The position numbers and the translations under genes are program-made. The notes under the pieces are model-generated. The model did no database searches. It saw only the letters and a program-made list of their open reading frames with translations, and was not told the origin of the DNA. Positions 8,212 through 16,873 of a DNA stretch of 64,000 nucleotides are shown here, one piece after another (positions within the stretch are counted from its first letter, which is position 1; each line of letters starts with the position of its first letter). The stretch is from 630D-37 sp037478835 (GTDB lineage Bacteria > Chloroflexota > Anaerolineae > Anaerolineales > Villigracilaceae). The stretch is taken from NCBI GenBank assembly GCA_037478835.1, contig JBBFLV010000004.1, positions 62,001-126,000 on the forward strand, written 5' to 3'.

Positions 8212-10003
8212 GTGCAACCTCCTGTTCTAAAAGGCTATCGACGATCCAACGAGCTGTGGGCGGCAACCCATCCACGCAAGCGATCGATCGCAGACGGGTG
8301 GCCAGTTCAGGATATTCCATCGTCAGCAGTTGCTTCATCTGCCCATCGCGGTTGATGTCTACCACGTAGACGACTTCGTGACGGGCGATGAATTCCTCCA
8401 CTGCTTTCTGGAACGGTAGCGCGCGCACACGCAGGTAATCGGTCGGTAGGTTGTGCTCTTTTTGCAGCAGGTGACGTGCTTCCTGCACGGCCGGATCGCT
8501 TGATCCGTAGGCGATGATGCCGATGCGGTGCCCGCCTTCTTCGACTTGGGGCAAAGGCAGGTATTGACGTGCCGTTTCGTACTTTTTCTTTAGGCGGTTG
8601 ATCATCCGCTCCCAGACCTGCGGCTCCTCACTGTAGCGGGCGTATTCATCGTGTCCGGTGCCGCGCAGGAAGTAGGCGCTGGCCGGGTGACGGTTGCCCG
8701 GAACGGTGCGCCACGGGATGCCATCGCCGTCTACGTCCAGGTAGCGTCCCCAGTTGCCGTTGAGCTTTTCCAGGTCCTCTTCCCACAGGATTTTGCCGCG
8801 ATCCATCGGGGTTTCGGGGTAGCGGAAAGGTTCACTCATCCACTGGTTCATCCCCAGGTCGAGATCGCTCAGGACGAAGACAGGGGTTTGTAGGCGTTCG
8901 GCAATATCGAAGGCGCGCCAGCCGAATTCAAAGCATTCGTTGATCGAGGCCGGCAGCAGGATGATGGATTGCGTATCTCCGTGACCGATAAAATTGACGA
9001 AGGTCAGATCGCCTTGCATGGTGCGCGTCGGCAGGCCGGTGCTGGGACCGACGCGTTGTACATCCCAGATCACCACCGGGACCTCGGTATAGTACGCCAG
9101 CCCGGCAAATTCGGTCATCAGGCTCAGGCCGGGGCCAGAGGTAGAGGTCATCGCCCGCAGGCCGGCCCAACCGGCGCCGATCGCCATGCCGATCGCCGCC
9201 AGCTCATCCTCGGCCTGAACGACGGCATAGGTTTGCTTACCATCGGGCGTCTTGCGCAGCATGGGCAGGTAATCGTTGAGCGCTTCGGCCAGGCTGGAGG
9301 CCGGGGTGATCGGATACCAGGCAACGAACTGTACGCCGCCGTAGATCGCGCCCAGGGCCGCGGCGGTGTTCCCATCGGCCATGATCAGGCCCTCGGTCCG
9401 ATCCATGGGCTCGACGAAGTAGGGGTCCTTCTTTTCCAGGTTGGCCGCAGCCCATTCGGCAGCTGCTTTGACGGTGTTGAAGTTCATGTCGATCGGTTTC
9501 TGCTTCCCTTTGAAATGGAAGCTCAGGGCCTGGTAGATCTTTTCCAGGTCGATGCCGAGCATCTGAGCCAGGACTCCCACGTAGACCATGTTGGCGATCA
9601 GATCACGCAGGTTGGCCGGGATGCTGGGGTCTTTGCGGACGATCTCTTTGACCGGCATGGGGTAGGTGATGATGTCATCCCGCGTGATCGGCTGGCGGAT
9701 GCTCTCATCGTAGAAGAGCACGCCACCCGGCAAAACATTGGCCTGATCACGGGCGAAGGAGGCCGGGTTCATCGCCACCACGATCTCTTGTTCGGCGCGG
9801 CGGGCGATGAAGCCATCCTTGCTCAACCGAATGGTGTACCACGTGGGGAGCCCCTGGATGTTTGAGGGGAACAGATTTTTCCCCGAAACCGGAATGCCCA
9901 TTTTGAACAGGGCGCGCAGGATGGTCGTATTGGCCGTGGAGCTACCGGAGCCGTTGACCGTCCCGACAGTGATGGAGAAATCGTTAACAATGCGTTGTGA
10001 CAT
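8189..10003 (-). CDS. korA: 2-oxoacid:ferredoxin oxidoreductase, fused gamma-alpha subunit (KorA type)
   Basis: 604 residues. The first ~185 form the gamma domain (FSITVGTVNGSGSSTANT; FPSNIQGLPTWYTIR) and about 200-600 the alpha chain (AALGAIYGGVQFVAWYPITP, STSGPGLSLMTEFAGLA). Fusion of gamma with alpha is common in KorA. With KorB it forms a cytoplasmic oxidative decarboxylase giving reduced ferredoxin. The start has GGAG seven bases upstream. It lies 12 bases after the GntR regulator and overlaps korB. Reduced ferredoxin from this enzyme could feed the complex I subunits coded about 20 kb away; this link is inference. Confidence 0.93.
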   Translation of the reverse strand: MSQRIVNDFSITVGTVNGSGSSTANTTILRALFKMGIPVSGKNLFPSNIQGLPTWYTIRLSKDGFIARRAEQEIVVAMNPASFARDQANVLPGGVLFYDESIRQPITRDDIITYPMPVKEIVRKDPSIPANLRDLIANMVYVGVLAQMLGIDLEKIYQALSFHFKGKQKPIDMNFNTVKAAAEWAAANLEKKDPYFVEPMDRTEGLIMADGNTAAALGAIYGGVQFVAWYPITPASSLAEALNDYLPMLRKTPDGKQTYAVVQAEDELAAIGMAIGAGWAGLRAMTSTSGPGLSLMTEFAGLAYYTEVPVVIWDVQRVGPSTGLPTRTMQGDLTFVNFIGHGDTQSIILLPASINECFEFGWRAFDIAERLQTPVFVLSDLDLGMNQWMSEPFRYPETPMDRGKILWEEDLEKLNGNWGRYLDVDGDGIPWRTVPGNRHPASAYFLRGTGHDEYARYSEEPQVWERMINRLKKKYETARQYLPLPQVEEGGHRIGIIAYGSSDPAVQEARHLLQKEHNLPTDYLRVRALPFQKAVEEFIARHEVVYVVDINRDGQMKQLLTMEYPELATRLRSIACVDGLPPTARWIVDSLLEQEVAHESTLTH

Positions 10004-10015
10004 AGGTCTCCTTAT

Positions 10016-10708
10016 TCATTCAGATGCGGAGATAGATTGCGGACGATGCGCAAGCAGATCGGTGTGTTCGATGAGGGCACGATAGCCGGCCTCGTAATCC
10101 CCACGGATGATGGCTTCGACCATGCGGCGATGGTATTCCCAGACTTCGCGCAGATATTCTAGACTGGTGACTACGTTCAGGCCGACCGTTTCATAGGCTT
10201 CCCAGTACGCCTCTAGCAGGCCGTTGACGAAAGGATTTTCCAGTCGGCTGTAGATCAACAAGTGCAAGCGGCGATGTTCGGGATGGGGGATTTCGGCCGG
10301 GGTACGCTGTAGTTTTTCCTCTGCAGATGCCACGATTTCGAGCAAAGCCTGATGATCTTCCGGTTTCAGCTTCTGCACCGCTTCGTACCAGAAGGATGCT
10401 TCGATATGATTGCGCAACGAAGAAAAGGCTTCAAAGAGGCTTTTATCCTGGGTTAGGGCATATTGCAGGCTGAGATGGACGGCGGGAAAGAACGAATAGG
10501 GCAATCGGCGAATGCCGGTGCGCGGACGCACTTCGACCAGACCCAGTGCACGTGCCACTTCGAGCTGTTCCCGCAGGACCGATATGCTCACGCCCAATTC
10601 CTGGCTCAAGTTCACCAGCGAAGGCAGGGGTGATCCCTGGTTATCGTGGTTGGCCAGGTAGAGTAGGAAATCCGAGAGCGGAAAGGAAGTGCGATTAAAC
10701 ATATTCAT
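10016..10708 (-). CDS. GntR-family transcriptional regulator (FadR/FCD-like)
   Basis: 230 residues. An N-terminal winged helix (about 5-70: PSLVNLSQELGVSISVLREQ) is followed by an all-helical FCD-like domain with the metal- or acid-binding pattern of FadR relatives (E92, H132-H138 area, late HRRM and HTDLL). FCD regulators bind carboxylic acids. The gene is first in the leftward unit with korA and korB, so it probably senses a 2-oxoacid or related acid and controls its own operon. A near-ideal promoter lies just upstream. Confidence 0.85.
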   Translation of the reverse strand: MNMFNRTSFPLSDFLLYLANHDNQGSPLPSLVNLSQELGVSISVLREQLEVARALGLVEVRPRTGIRRLPYSFFPAVHLSLQYALTQDKSLFEAFSSLRNHIEASFWYEAVQKLKPEDHQALLEIVASAEEKLQRTPAEIPHPEHRRLHLLIYSRLENPFVNGLLEAYWEAYETVGLNVVTSLEYLREVWEYHRRMVEAIIRGDYEAGYRALIEHTDLLAHRPQSISASE

Positions 10709-10737
10709 CAGATTATTTGTATTATTCCTACGATTGG

Positions 10738-10766
10738 AGTATAATCGGGAATGTCCGAGATGTCAA
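10738..10766 (-). promoter_or_regulatory. Sigma-70 promoter of the GntR-korA-korB unit
   Basis: On the minus strand TTGACA (10766-10761), a 17-base spacer and TATACT (10743-10738). The predicted start is about 22 bases before the ATG. Imperfect inverted words (GATTAT at 10711-10716 and ATAATC at 10742-10747) flank the start site and could form an operator for the regulator itself. Confidence 0.8.
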
Positions 10767-10787
10767 GGTTGATTTCGTCAGTTCGTC

Positions 10788-10857
10788 GGGTGGTCGGATA
10801 GTCGGATGATTGGGTGGTCGGATAGTCGGATGGTCAGATGGTTGCGTGGTCGGATGC
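10788..10857. repeat. Tandem short repeats, family B (GGTCGGATA-type)
   Basis: Two exact 21-base copies (10788-10808 and 10812-10832) separated by three bases, followed by degenerate copies up to 10857. The word is GGTCGGAT with A or G after it. The same family, in reverse orientation, lies at 57661-57709. No coding frame or RNA structure explains it. Confidence 0.85.
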
Positions 10858-10858
10858 T

Positions 10859-11054
10859 AGGCCACAGGACGTTTGGGCTGATAGCGTAATGAGGCAGGAG
10901 CGGTTTCTTTCAAATTGGATACCTAGAATGAGATTTGTGTAAGTTGGATAGACTTTGTCACAGAAAGGCTCTAAACCGAACAAGATACCGTGCTCCTGTA
11001 ATTTTTGGTTGCAAGTAATTACCAAAGAAATCGGCTTTTGTCTGGCGGATCAGG
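10859..11054. other. Intergenic region without recognised genes
   Basis: About 200 bases of moderately AT-rich sequence between the repeat cluster and the promoter of the next gene. No gene, RNA motif or clear inverted repeat was seen. Confidence 0.4.
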
Positions 11055-11060
11055 TATAAT
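11055..11060 (+). promoter_or_regulatory. Candidate -10 box upstream of the 527-residue unknown gene
   Basis: A perfect TATAAT with start predicted near 11067, leaving a leader of about 54 bases that ends in GAAGGAG before the ATG at 11121. The -35 region is poor. Confidence 0.5.
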
Positions 11061-11120
11061 AAAAATGTGAGTTCTGGGGTGCCTTTCCCCGTTTCCGAAT
11101 GTCTATATTGAAGGAGTACC

Positions 11121-12704
11121 ATGCTTAAGACTGCTACTGCGATCAAAGATTCCTGGAATCAAATCACGTTCGGGAAGGCCGAGATCGAATATTTGCAGAA
11201 TCACCTCTTTGAAACAGAAGAACCGCTGACTACCCGGCAATTGCTTCAGGTTTTGATCGAGCATTTGCTAGAAGAGCAGCGGCGACGCTCTCGCCAGGAG
11301 AGCGATGCTCAGGGGAAAATCTATTATCCACGCGAGCGTTATCAACCCGGAGATATCCTCCTGTTTCCAATGCTAAACTGGGCGAAAGGTACGGTTGAAC
11401 GGGTACGTCCGGGCAACAATCCGACCTTGGGGTCTTTTGAAGTAATTCATGTGCGGATGGAGGAGGGTGGGGAGCGTTTATTTGCTTCCGCATTGGCTCA
11501 ACATGCTCTGAACGAACGCTCCTTTGAGCGTCCCGTGACCGAAAAAGAGCTCACGGCGGAGGAAATCCTGCAACGTCACGGGGAAGAGCTTGAGAAAAAG
11601 CTCGAACAGGCGCTCCTGAGCGATAACAGCTTGGTGCGCATTGCCGGGCGCTGGTTCCCGCGCGCCTTGCTGATCGATATTCACCGTGGTCAACTCAATT
11701 TGGCAGAAGCGGTTTTGGATATGGCCGGTGGGGAGCCTCTTCCCACTTCCGCTCTCATGAAAGATGTAGACCTGCCGCAAGGGGTAAACCCGCGTCTGGC
11801 GGAGTTTTCCCTGAACTATGCCTTGCAGGAAGATGAGCGCTTCGATGAGGTGGGGCCGGCCGGTCAAGTGTTGTGGTGTCTGCGTCGCTTGGAACCGCCG
11901 CAGGTCCAGCAGCCGCCACGCTTCTTGGAATACACGCCGATCCCCTTTGATGCCTCCAGCCTGAGCCCCGAAATGCGCGCTCTGGAGCGCGAAGTGGATG
12001 ATGAGTGGAGCGATCTGGAGACTCCGATAGGGGATGAGGTCGCCATTTCGCTGATCTTCCCACACTGGCGCGCCGGCACCCTTCCCATCTCGCGCCGGGT
12101 GCAGAAATTTTTCCCCACCGCCTATGAGTCGCAGCGCATTCGTTTTACGCTTGTGGATGCGCGCACCGGACGTAAAATGCCGGCCTGGGTGGTGCGTCCC
12201 TATCGTTACGTGGTAGGATTGGCGGAATGGTATAAAGAAAACGGACTCATCCCCGGCAGCATCGTTTACGTGCGCCGCGGCGAAAAACCGGATGAGGTGC
12301 TGATCGAAGCACGTCCGCGCCGCGTGACTCGTGACTGGGTGCGCACGCTCATGGTCGGACGCGATGGCGGCATCGTCTTTGCTACGCTCAAGCAGATCGT
12401 ACCGGTCGAATTCAACGAGCGAATGGTGATCGCCATCCCGGATGCCTCGTTGTTGGATGGGATTTGGGAGAACGGCACGTATCGTCGCCAATCGCTGGAC
12501 GCGTTGATCCTGCAAATGATGCGTGAGCTGATCAAGATCAATCCCCAGGGGCATGTGCATGCCCAGGAGGTCTATGCGGCCGTCAACCTGGTGCGTCGCT
12601 GCCCGCCGGCGCCGTTGATGGCGGCTATGGCCGCCAATCCGAAGATCGTCTATGTCGGCGATCTTTACTTCCGACTGGATGTCTCTTTGCTGGAGGAGCT
12701 ATGA
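11121..12704 (+). CDS. Hypothetical protein, 527 residues
   Basis: I do not recognise the family. The start is supported by AAGGAG nine bases upstream. The N-terminal ~60 residues are helical and charged (FGKAEIEYLQNHLFETEEPL, then LLQVLIEHLLEEQRRRSR). A segment near 75-110 (YQPGDILLFPMLNWAKGTVE) looks like a small beta-barrel. The middle (about 365-450) has beta-rich blocks such as GSIVYVRRGEKPDEVLIEA. No signal peptide, membrane segment, Walker motif or cysteine cluster is visible. It overlaps the next gene by four bases (ATGA), so the two are translationally coupled and probably work together. A DNA- or RNA-binding role is conceivable but unsupported. Confidence 0.8.
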   Translation: MLKTATAIKDSWNQITFGKAEIEYLQNHLFETEEPLTTRQLLQVLIEHLLEEQRRRSRQESDAQGKIYYPRERYQPGDILLFPMLNWAKGTVERVRPGNNPTLGSFEVIHVRMEEGGERLFASALAQHALNERSFERPVTEKELTAEEILQRHGEELEKKLEQALLSDNSLVRIAGRWFPRALLIDIHRGQLNLAEAVLDMAGGEPLPTSALMKDVDLPQGVNPRLAEFSLNYALQEDERFDEVGPAGQVLWCLRRLEPPQVQQPPRFLEYTPIPFDASSLSPEMRALEREVDDEWSDLETPIGDEVAISLIFPHWRAGTLPISRRVQKFFPTAYESQRIRFTLVDARTGRKMPAWVVRPYRYVVGLAEWYKENGLIPGSIVYVRRGEKPDEVLIEARPRRVTRDWVRTLMVGRDGGIVFATLKQIVPVEFNERMVIAIPDASLLDGIWENGTYRRQSLDALILQMMRELIKINPQGHVHAQEVYAAVNLVRRCPPAPLMAAMAANPKIVYVGDLYFRLDVSLLEEL

Positions 12705-13144
12705 GCATGGTCAGCTCAACCCCTGCTTTTCTGCTTCGGCCGACCCTCACCACACCTTTCCACATTGATTTCAACTGGTGGAAGCAGAACGATCGGGATT
12801 GGAGGGTCTACCTGATTTCATTGCTTTGTGAGGAACATCGTCAACAAGTCGCCTCGATGCCCGAAGGAGAGCTCCTGGATTGGGTGGATGCGGAAACCGG
12901 AGAAGTGCGGCCGGTCGATGCAGTGCAACATCTGCTCATGACCCACTGTGCTTTGCGCCAGGATTTCATCAACGAGCACACGGCGCTCGTAGAGGCCATC
13001 TTCCGCCTGTTTCTGGTCAATGGAAACCGGCCGATGACTTCAGAGCAATTGGCGGAGCGCCTCAAACGTCCGGCGCAAACCATTTTGCAGACCCTGAGCG
13101 GGCCGCGCGTGCACAAGGGCATTCGTCCCATCTTGAGCAGTTAG
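12701..13144 (+). CDS. Hypothetical protein coupled to the preceding gene
   Basis: 147 residues, starting in an ATGA overlap with the 527-residue gene (another ATG lies two codons on). Family not recognised. The last ~55 residues (IFRLFLVNGNRPMTSEQLAE, then LKRPAQTILQTL) resemble a winged-helix DNA-binding fold with a recognition helix after PMTSEQLAERL. The upstream part is short and acidic. The gene ends seven bases before tRNA-Arg. A regulator or DNA-binding partner of the upstream protein is possible; confidence in function is low. Confidence 0.75.
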   Translation: MSMVSSTPAFLLRPTLTTPFHIDFNWWKQNDRDWRVYLISLLCEEHRQQVASMPEGELLDWVDAETGEVRPVDAVQHLLMTHCALRQDFINEHTALVEAIFRLFLVNGNRPMTSEQLAERLKRPAQTILQTLSGPRVHKGIRPILSS

Positions 13145-13151
13145 TCAGATC

Positions 13152-13225
13152 GCCCCTGTAGCTCAATCGGACAGAGCAGCTGCCTTCTAAGCAGTCGGTT
13201 GTGGGTTCGAGTCCCGCCAGGGGCG
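13152..13225 (+). tRNA. tRNA-Arg (anticodon UCU)
   Basis: A complete cloverleaf: acceptor GCCCCTG with CAGGGGC, D-stem GCTC/GAGC, anticodon stem GCTGC/GCAGT with loop CTTCTAA (anticodon TCT), T-arm GTGGG-TTCGAGT-CCCGC, discriminator G at 13225. CCA is not encoded. It sits seven bases after a coding gene and 36 bases before tpx, with no terminator on either side, so it may be processed from a longer transcript. Confidence 0.96.
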
Positions 13226-13261
13226 CTGAGTTCAAGATTTATCTTTAGGAGAACAAAGAGT

Positions 13262-13786
13262 ATGATAGAACGAACCGGCATCCTTAAAGTTGGTGGTCAA
13301 GATGTGACCATTATCGGTGAGGATATTCAGGTAGGGCAAGTAGCCCCGGATTTCGTTGTTCAAGCGTTGGATTGGTCCCTGGTGCGTGGCCTGGCGGATA
13401 CGCAAGGCAAGGTGCGCATCCTGGCCGCCGTCCCCTCGCTGGATACCGAGGTCTGCGACCGAGAAGCTCGGCGCTTCAATCAGGAAGCGGCCTCGCTGGA
13501 TAAAGATATCGTTATCGAAGTGATCAGCACCGATCTTCCCTTTGCCCAGAAGCGCTGGTGCGGCGCGGCCGGTGTGGACCAAGTGATGGTGCTTTCCGAT
13601 CATCTTTATACCGAATTTGGTCAGAAATATGGTTGTTTGATTAAAGAGCGACGCATTTTACGACGGGCGGTTTTCGTCGTGAATCGTCAGGGAATTGTCA
13701 CCTATGCCGCTTACATGCCCGCGTTGGGTGTAGAGCCGAATTACGAAGAAGTTCTACAGGCGGCAAAGGAGGCACTACGGTCATAG
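13262..13786 (+). CDS. tpx: Thiol peroxidase (Tpx, atypical 2-Cys peroxiredoxin)
   Basis: 174 residues. The peroxidatic cysteine is Cys65 in VPSLDTEVCDRE and the resolving cysteine Cys100 in QKRWCGAAG, spaced as in Tpx. It reduces hydroperoxides using thioredoxin in the cytoplasm. ATG 13262 has AGGAG about ten bases upstream; the longer frame upstream would run into the tRNA. A strong hairpin straddles its stop codon before the small heat-shock gene. Confidence 0.94.
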   Translation: MIERTGILKVGGQDVTIIGEDIQVGQVAPDFVVQALDWSLVRGLADTQGKVRILAAVPSLDTEVCDREARRFNQEAASLDKDIVIEVISTDLPFAQKRWCGAAGVDQVMVLSDHLYTEFGQKYGCLIKERRILRRAVFVVNRQGIVTYAAYMPALGVEPNYEEVLQAAKEALRS

Positions 13787-13798
13787 GGACCGTAGTGC
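13772..13798 (+). other. Strong hairpin over the tpx stop codon
   Basis: GCACTACGGTC (13772-13782) pairs perfectly with GACCGTAGTGC (13788-13798) around a five-base loop containing the TAG stop. No T-run follows, so it is not a standard terminator. It could protect the tpx mRNA end or limit read-through into hsp20. Confidence 0.75.
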
Positions 13799-13826
13799 GG
13801 TGTGGAGGTTGGAAGGAGAGAAAGCC

Positions 13827-14216
13827 ATGTCTGCATTCCGCAAATCGAATGATTTGAACGATGTGTTCCAATTTTTCGGCTGGCAAGTTCAGGTTCGACC
13901 GGCGATCTGGAGCCCACCGACCGACGTCTATGAGACCGAAGATGCTTACGTAGTACGCGTGGAGATCGCCGGCATGCGGGAGGAAGATTTTGAAATTACC
14001 CTGGAGGGCAACTATCTGCTCATCCAGGGTCAGCGCCCGGATACCTCCGAACGCCGCGCCTATCATCAGATGGAAATACGTTTTGGGCGCTTTGCCAGCA
14101 TCGTCGAGTTGCCTCCGGCTGTGGATACGCAGCGCGTGGAGGCGGAATATCACAATGGCTTTCTCTTTGTGACTTTGCCCAAAGCCCGTCCCAACCTGCT
14201 CAAGATTCAGGAATGA
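13827..14216 (+). CDS. Small heat-shock protein, Hsp20 family
   Basis: 129 residues from ATG 13827 (GGAGAG seven bases upstream). The alpha-crystallin domain spans about 25-125: it begins with PPTDVYETEDAYVVRVEIAG and ends with the conserved NGFLFVTLPKA. Short N- and C-terminal arms, and the C-terminal IxI-like element is weak. It holds unfolding proteins in the cytoplasm. Its stop overlaps the Lon start in an ATGA, coupling chaperone and protease. Confidence 0.93.
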   Translation: MSAFRKSNDLNDVFQFFGWQVQVRPAIWSPPTDVYETEDAYVVRVEIAGMREEDFEITLEGNYLLIQGQRPDTSERRAYHQMEIRFGRFASIVELPPAVDTQRVEAEYHNGFLFVTLPKARPNLLKIQE

Positions 14217-16873
14217 TGCCCTCTATGACTGCAGAACGATGGTTGCAAATGGCCGATTTTTTGGAATGGCAGAGACAACAGGAGAGCGAAGAAGAATTCT
14301 ATTCCCTGCTCCCTTCTCTGTTCTCGCGTCTGACCCAAAAGAAGGATGAACCTGCTTCTGGAGGGGAAACGGTCAAACAGGAAAATCCTTCCCCACCCAC
14401 CATCATCCCAATCCTGCCGTTGCGTGGAGTGGTCGTTTATCCGCAGACCGCCGTTCCGTTGACCATTGGCCAACCGCGCTCGATCCGACTGATCGATGAT
14501 GTAGTCTCCGGGGATAAGTTGGTGGGGTTGGTCGCCTCGCAGAAACCGGAGATCGAGCTTCCGGGGCCGGCCGATCTCTTCTCTGTCGGCACGCTTTCTA
14601 TCGTCCATCGTCTGTTGCGCGCGCCAGATGGCACGTTGCGCATCCTCGTTCAGGGGATGGAACGCTTCCGCCTGATCGAGTTCGTTCAGGAGGAGCCGTA
14701 TCTCAAAGCGCGCGTGGAATATATTCCGGAAACCCGGGAAGAAGGGCTGGAGATCGAGGCCCTGGTGCATAATGCTCGCACTCAGTTCCAGCAGATCGTC
14801 CAGATGATCCCCTCGTTCCCGGAAGAGCTGCTGAACTCGATTTTGAGCATCGAAGACCCATTGCAGCTGGTCTATAACATCGCCAACTTCCAGCGTATGG
14901 ACCTGGCGGATGCTCAGGAGATCCTGGAACTGGATAGCGTCGGCAAAAAGCTGCGCAAACTGCTGAACATCCTGGTGCGCGAAGCCGAGGTCCTGGAACT
15001 GGGGCAGAAGATTCAAAATCAGGCGCGCGAAGAGATCGAAAAGATGCAGCGCGAGTATTTCTTGCGCGAGCAGATGAAGGCCATCCAGCGTGAACTGGGC
15101 GAGAAAGATGAGCAGGCGATGGATGTGGAGGAATTCCGTCGCCGCATCGAAGAGGCCCACATGCCGGAAGAGGCCGAGAAACAAGCGCGCCGCGAACTCG
15201 ATCGCCTCTCGCGCCTGCCAAGCGCCGCGGCTGAATACGGTGTGATCCGTACCTATCTGGACTGGCTGGTCTCCCTTCCCTGGTCCAAGACCACCGAAGA
15301 TAACCTGGATATTGCCCATGCCCGCCAGATCCTCGATCAGGATCACTACGGGCTGGAAGATGTTAAGGAGCGTATCCTCGAATTTCTGGCGGTGCGTAAA
15401 TTGCGCTTGGAGCGCAAAGGAGAGCAGACGGCTTCCACGGATTCCATTCGGCGTGAACGCGAAGGGGTGATCCTGTGCTTCGTTGGGCCTCCGGGAGTAG
15501 GTAAGACCTCGCTGGGGCAATCCATTGCCCGTGCGATGGGGCGCAAATTTGTGCGCATTTCGCTGGGCGGCATGCGCGATGAGGCCGAGATTCGCGGTCA
15601 TCGTCGCACCTACATCGGTGCCATGCCGGGACGCATTCTCCAGGCCTTGCGTCGTGTGGAATCGCGCAATCCCGTCTTCATGCTCGATGAAGTGGATAAG
15701 CTGGTCTTCGATTTCCACGGTGACCCGGCTTCGGCGCTGCTCGAGGTGCTTGACCCGGAACAGAATGCAGAATTCCGCGATCATTACCTGGAAGTCGCCT
15801 TCGACCTTTCCCAGGTCTTCTTCATCACCACGGCCAACACCCTGGAAACCATACCGGGGCCGTTGCTTGACCGCATGGAGGTTATCTACATCTCCGGTTA
15901 CACCGATAGTGAAAAAGTGGCCATCGCCCGTGGCTATTTGATTCCGCGCCAGATTCGCGAAAATAGCCTGCGCCCGGATGAAATCGAATTCACCGACGAA
16001 GCGCTCCATAAGATCATCCGGCAGTACACGCGCGAGGCCGGTGTGCGCAATTTGGAGCGCAAAATCGGAGCGATCTGTCGCAAGGTGGGCACGCGCATTG
16101 CCGAAGGCAAACCCGGCCCCTATCGCATCACTCCCGAACTGGTCGAAGAGTTCCTCGATCATCCGCCTTTCCTAGGCGAAGAGGAAATCTTCCTGCGCAC
16201 CTCCGCACCGGGTGTAGTTCCCGGGCTGGCCTGGACACCGTTCGGAGGGGATGTCCTCTTTGTGGAGGCCATTTCCATGCCCGGTTCCAAAGGCTTTCAG
16301 GTGACCGGCTCGATCGGCAACGTCATGCAGGAGTCGGCGCGGGCTGCGCTTTCCTACGTCCGTTCGCGTGCCACCGATCTGGGTATCGCCCCCGATTTCT
16401 TCGAGAAACATGATATTCACCTGCATGTTCCGGCCGGTGCTCAGCCCAAAGATGGCCCCTCTGCCGGCGTGACCATGGCCACGGCTCTGGTCTCGCTGCT
16501 CACCGGACGCCGCGTCAAGCCCTTCATCGGCATGACCGGCGAAATCACGCTTACGGGTCAGGTTCTACCCGTTGGCGGGATCAAAGAAAAAGTGCTTGCT
16601 GCCCACCGCAACGGGTTGAAGACGGTGATCCTGCCGCGGCGGAACGCGCCTGACCTGGACGATGTGCCTGAAGAAGTGCGCAAGCAAATGCAATTCATTT
16701 TTGTGGATACGGTGGATGAGGTCTTCCGCGCCGCGCTCGATGGAAGCGAAGCACGGGAGACTTCCCAGGAAGTTGCCCCGCTTCTTTCCCAGGAAGCCGC
16801 TGTGGAGGGCAATTCCAAGCCAAAATCACGGAGAAGGAAGAAATCGCAAGATGACCAAAGTAATTCTCGCTGA
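14213..16873 (+). CDS. lon: ATP-dependent Lon protease (LonA)
   Basis: 886 residues. After about 60 atypical, charged N-terminal residues come the LON substrate domain (from IIPILPLRGVVVYPQ), a coiled-coil region near 270-320, the AAA+ domain with Walker A GPPGVGKT (425-432) and Walker B FMLDEVDK, and the protease domain with Ser750 (KDGPSAGV) and Lys793 (GGIKEK). It is hexameric and degrades misfolded proteins. The start overlaps the hsp20 stop; the 3' end overlaps the response regulator by 23 bases. The C-terminal tail after about 850 is basic and low in conservation. Confidence 0.97.
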   Translation: MMPSMTAERWLQMADFLEWQRQQESEEEFYSLLPSLFSRLTQKKDEPASGGETVKQENPSPPTIIPILPLRGVVVYPQTAVPLTIGQPRSIRLIDDVVSGDKLVGLVASQKPEIELPGPADLFSVGTLSIVHRLLRAPDGTLRILVQGMERFRLIEFVQEEPYLKARVEYIPETREEGLEIEALVHNARTQFQQIVQMIPSFPEELLNSILSIEDPLQLVYNIANFQRMDLADAQEILELDSVGKKLRKLLNILVREAEVLELGQKIQNQAREEIEKMQREYFLREQMKAIQRELGEKDEQAMDVEEFRRRIEEAHMPEEAEKQARRELDRLSRLPSAAAEYGVIRTYLDWLVSLPWSKTTEDNLDIAHARQILDQDHYGLEDVKERILEFLAVRKLRLERKGEQTASTDSIRREREGVILCFVGPPGVGKTSLGQSIARAMGRKFVRISLGGMRDEAEIRGHRRTYIGAMPGRILQALRRVESRNPVFMLDEVDKLVFDFHGDPASALLEVLDPEQNAEFRDHYLEVAFDLSQVFFITTANTLETIPGPLLDRMEVIYISGYTDSEKVAIARGYLIPRQIRENSLRPDEIEFTDEALHKIIRQYTREAGVRNLERKIGAICRKVGTRIAEGKPGPYRITPELVEEFLDHPPFLGEEEIFLRTSAPGVVPGLAWTPFGGDVLFVEAISMPGSKGFQVTGSIGNVMQESARAALSYVRSRATDLGIAPDFFEKHDIHLHVPAGAQPKDGPSAGVTMATALVSLLTGRRVKPFIGMTGEITLTGQVLPVGGIKEKVLAAHRNGLKTVILPRRNAPDLDDVPEEVRKQMQFIFVDTVDEVFRAALDGSEARETSQEVAPLLSQEAAVEGNSKPKSRRRKKSQDDQSNSR

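Noticed and set aside
14207..16162. 651-codon open frame antisense to lon
   Set aside because: Shadow of a GC-rich gene; no family resemblance and no start signals.
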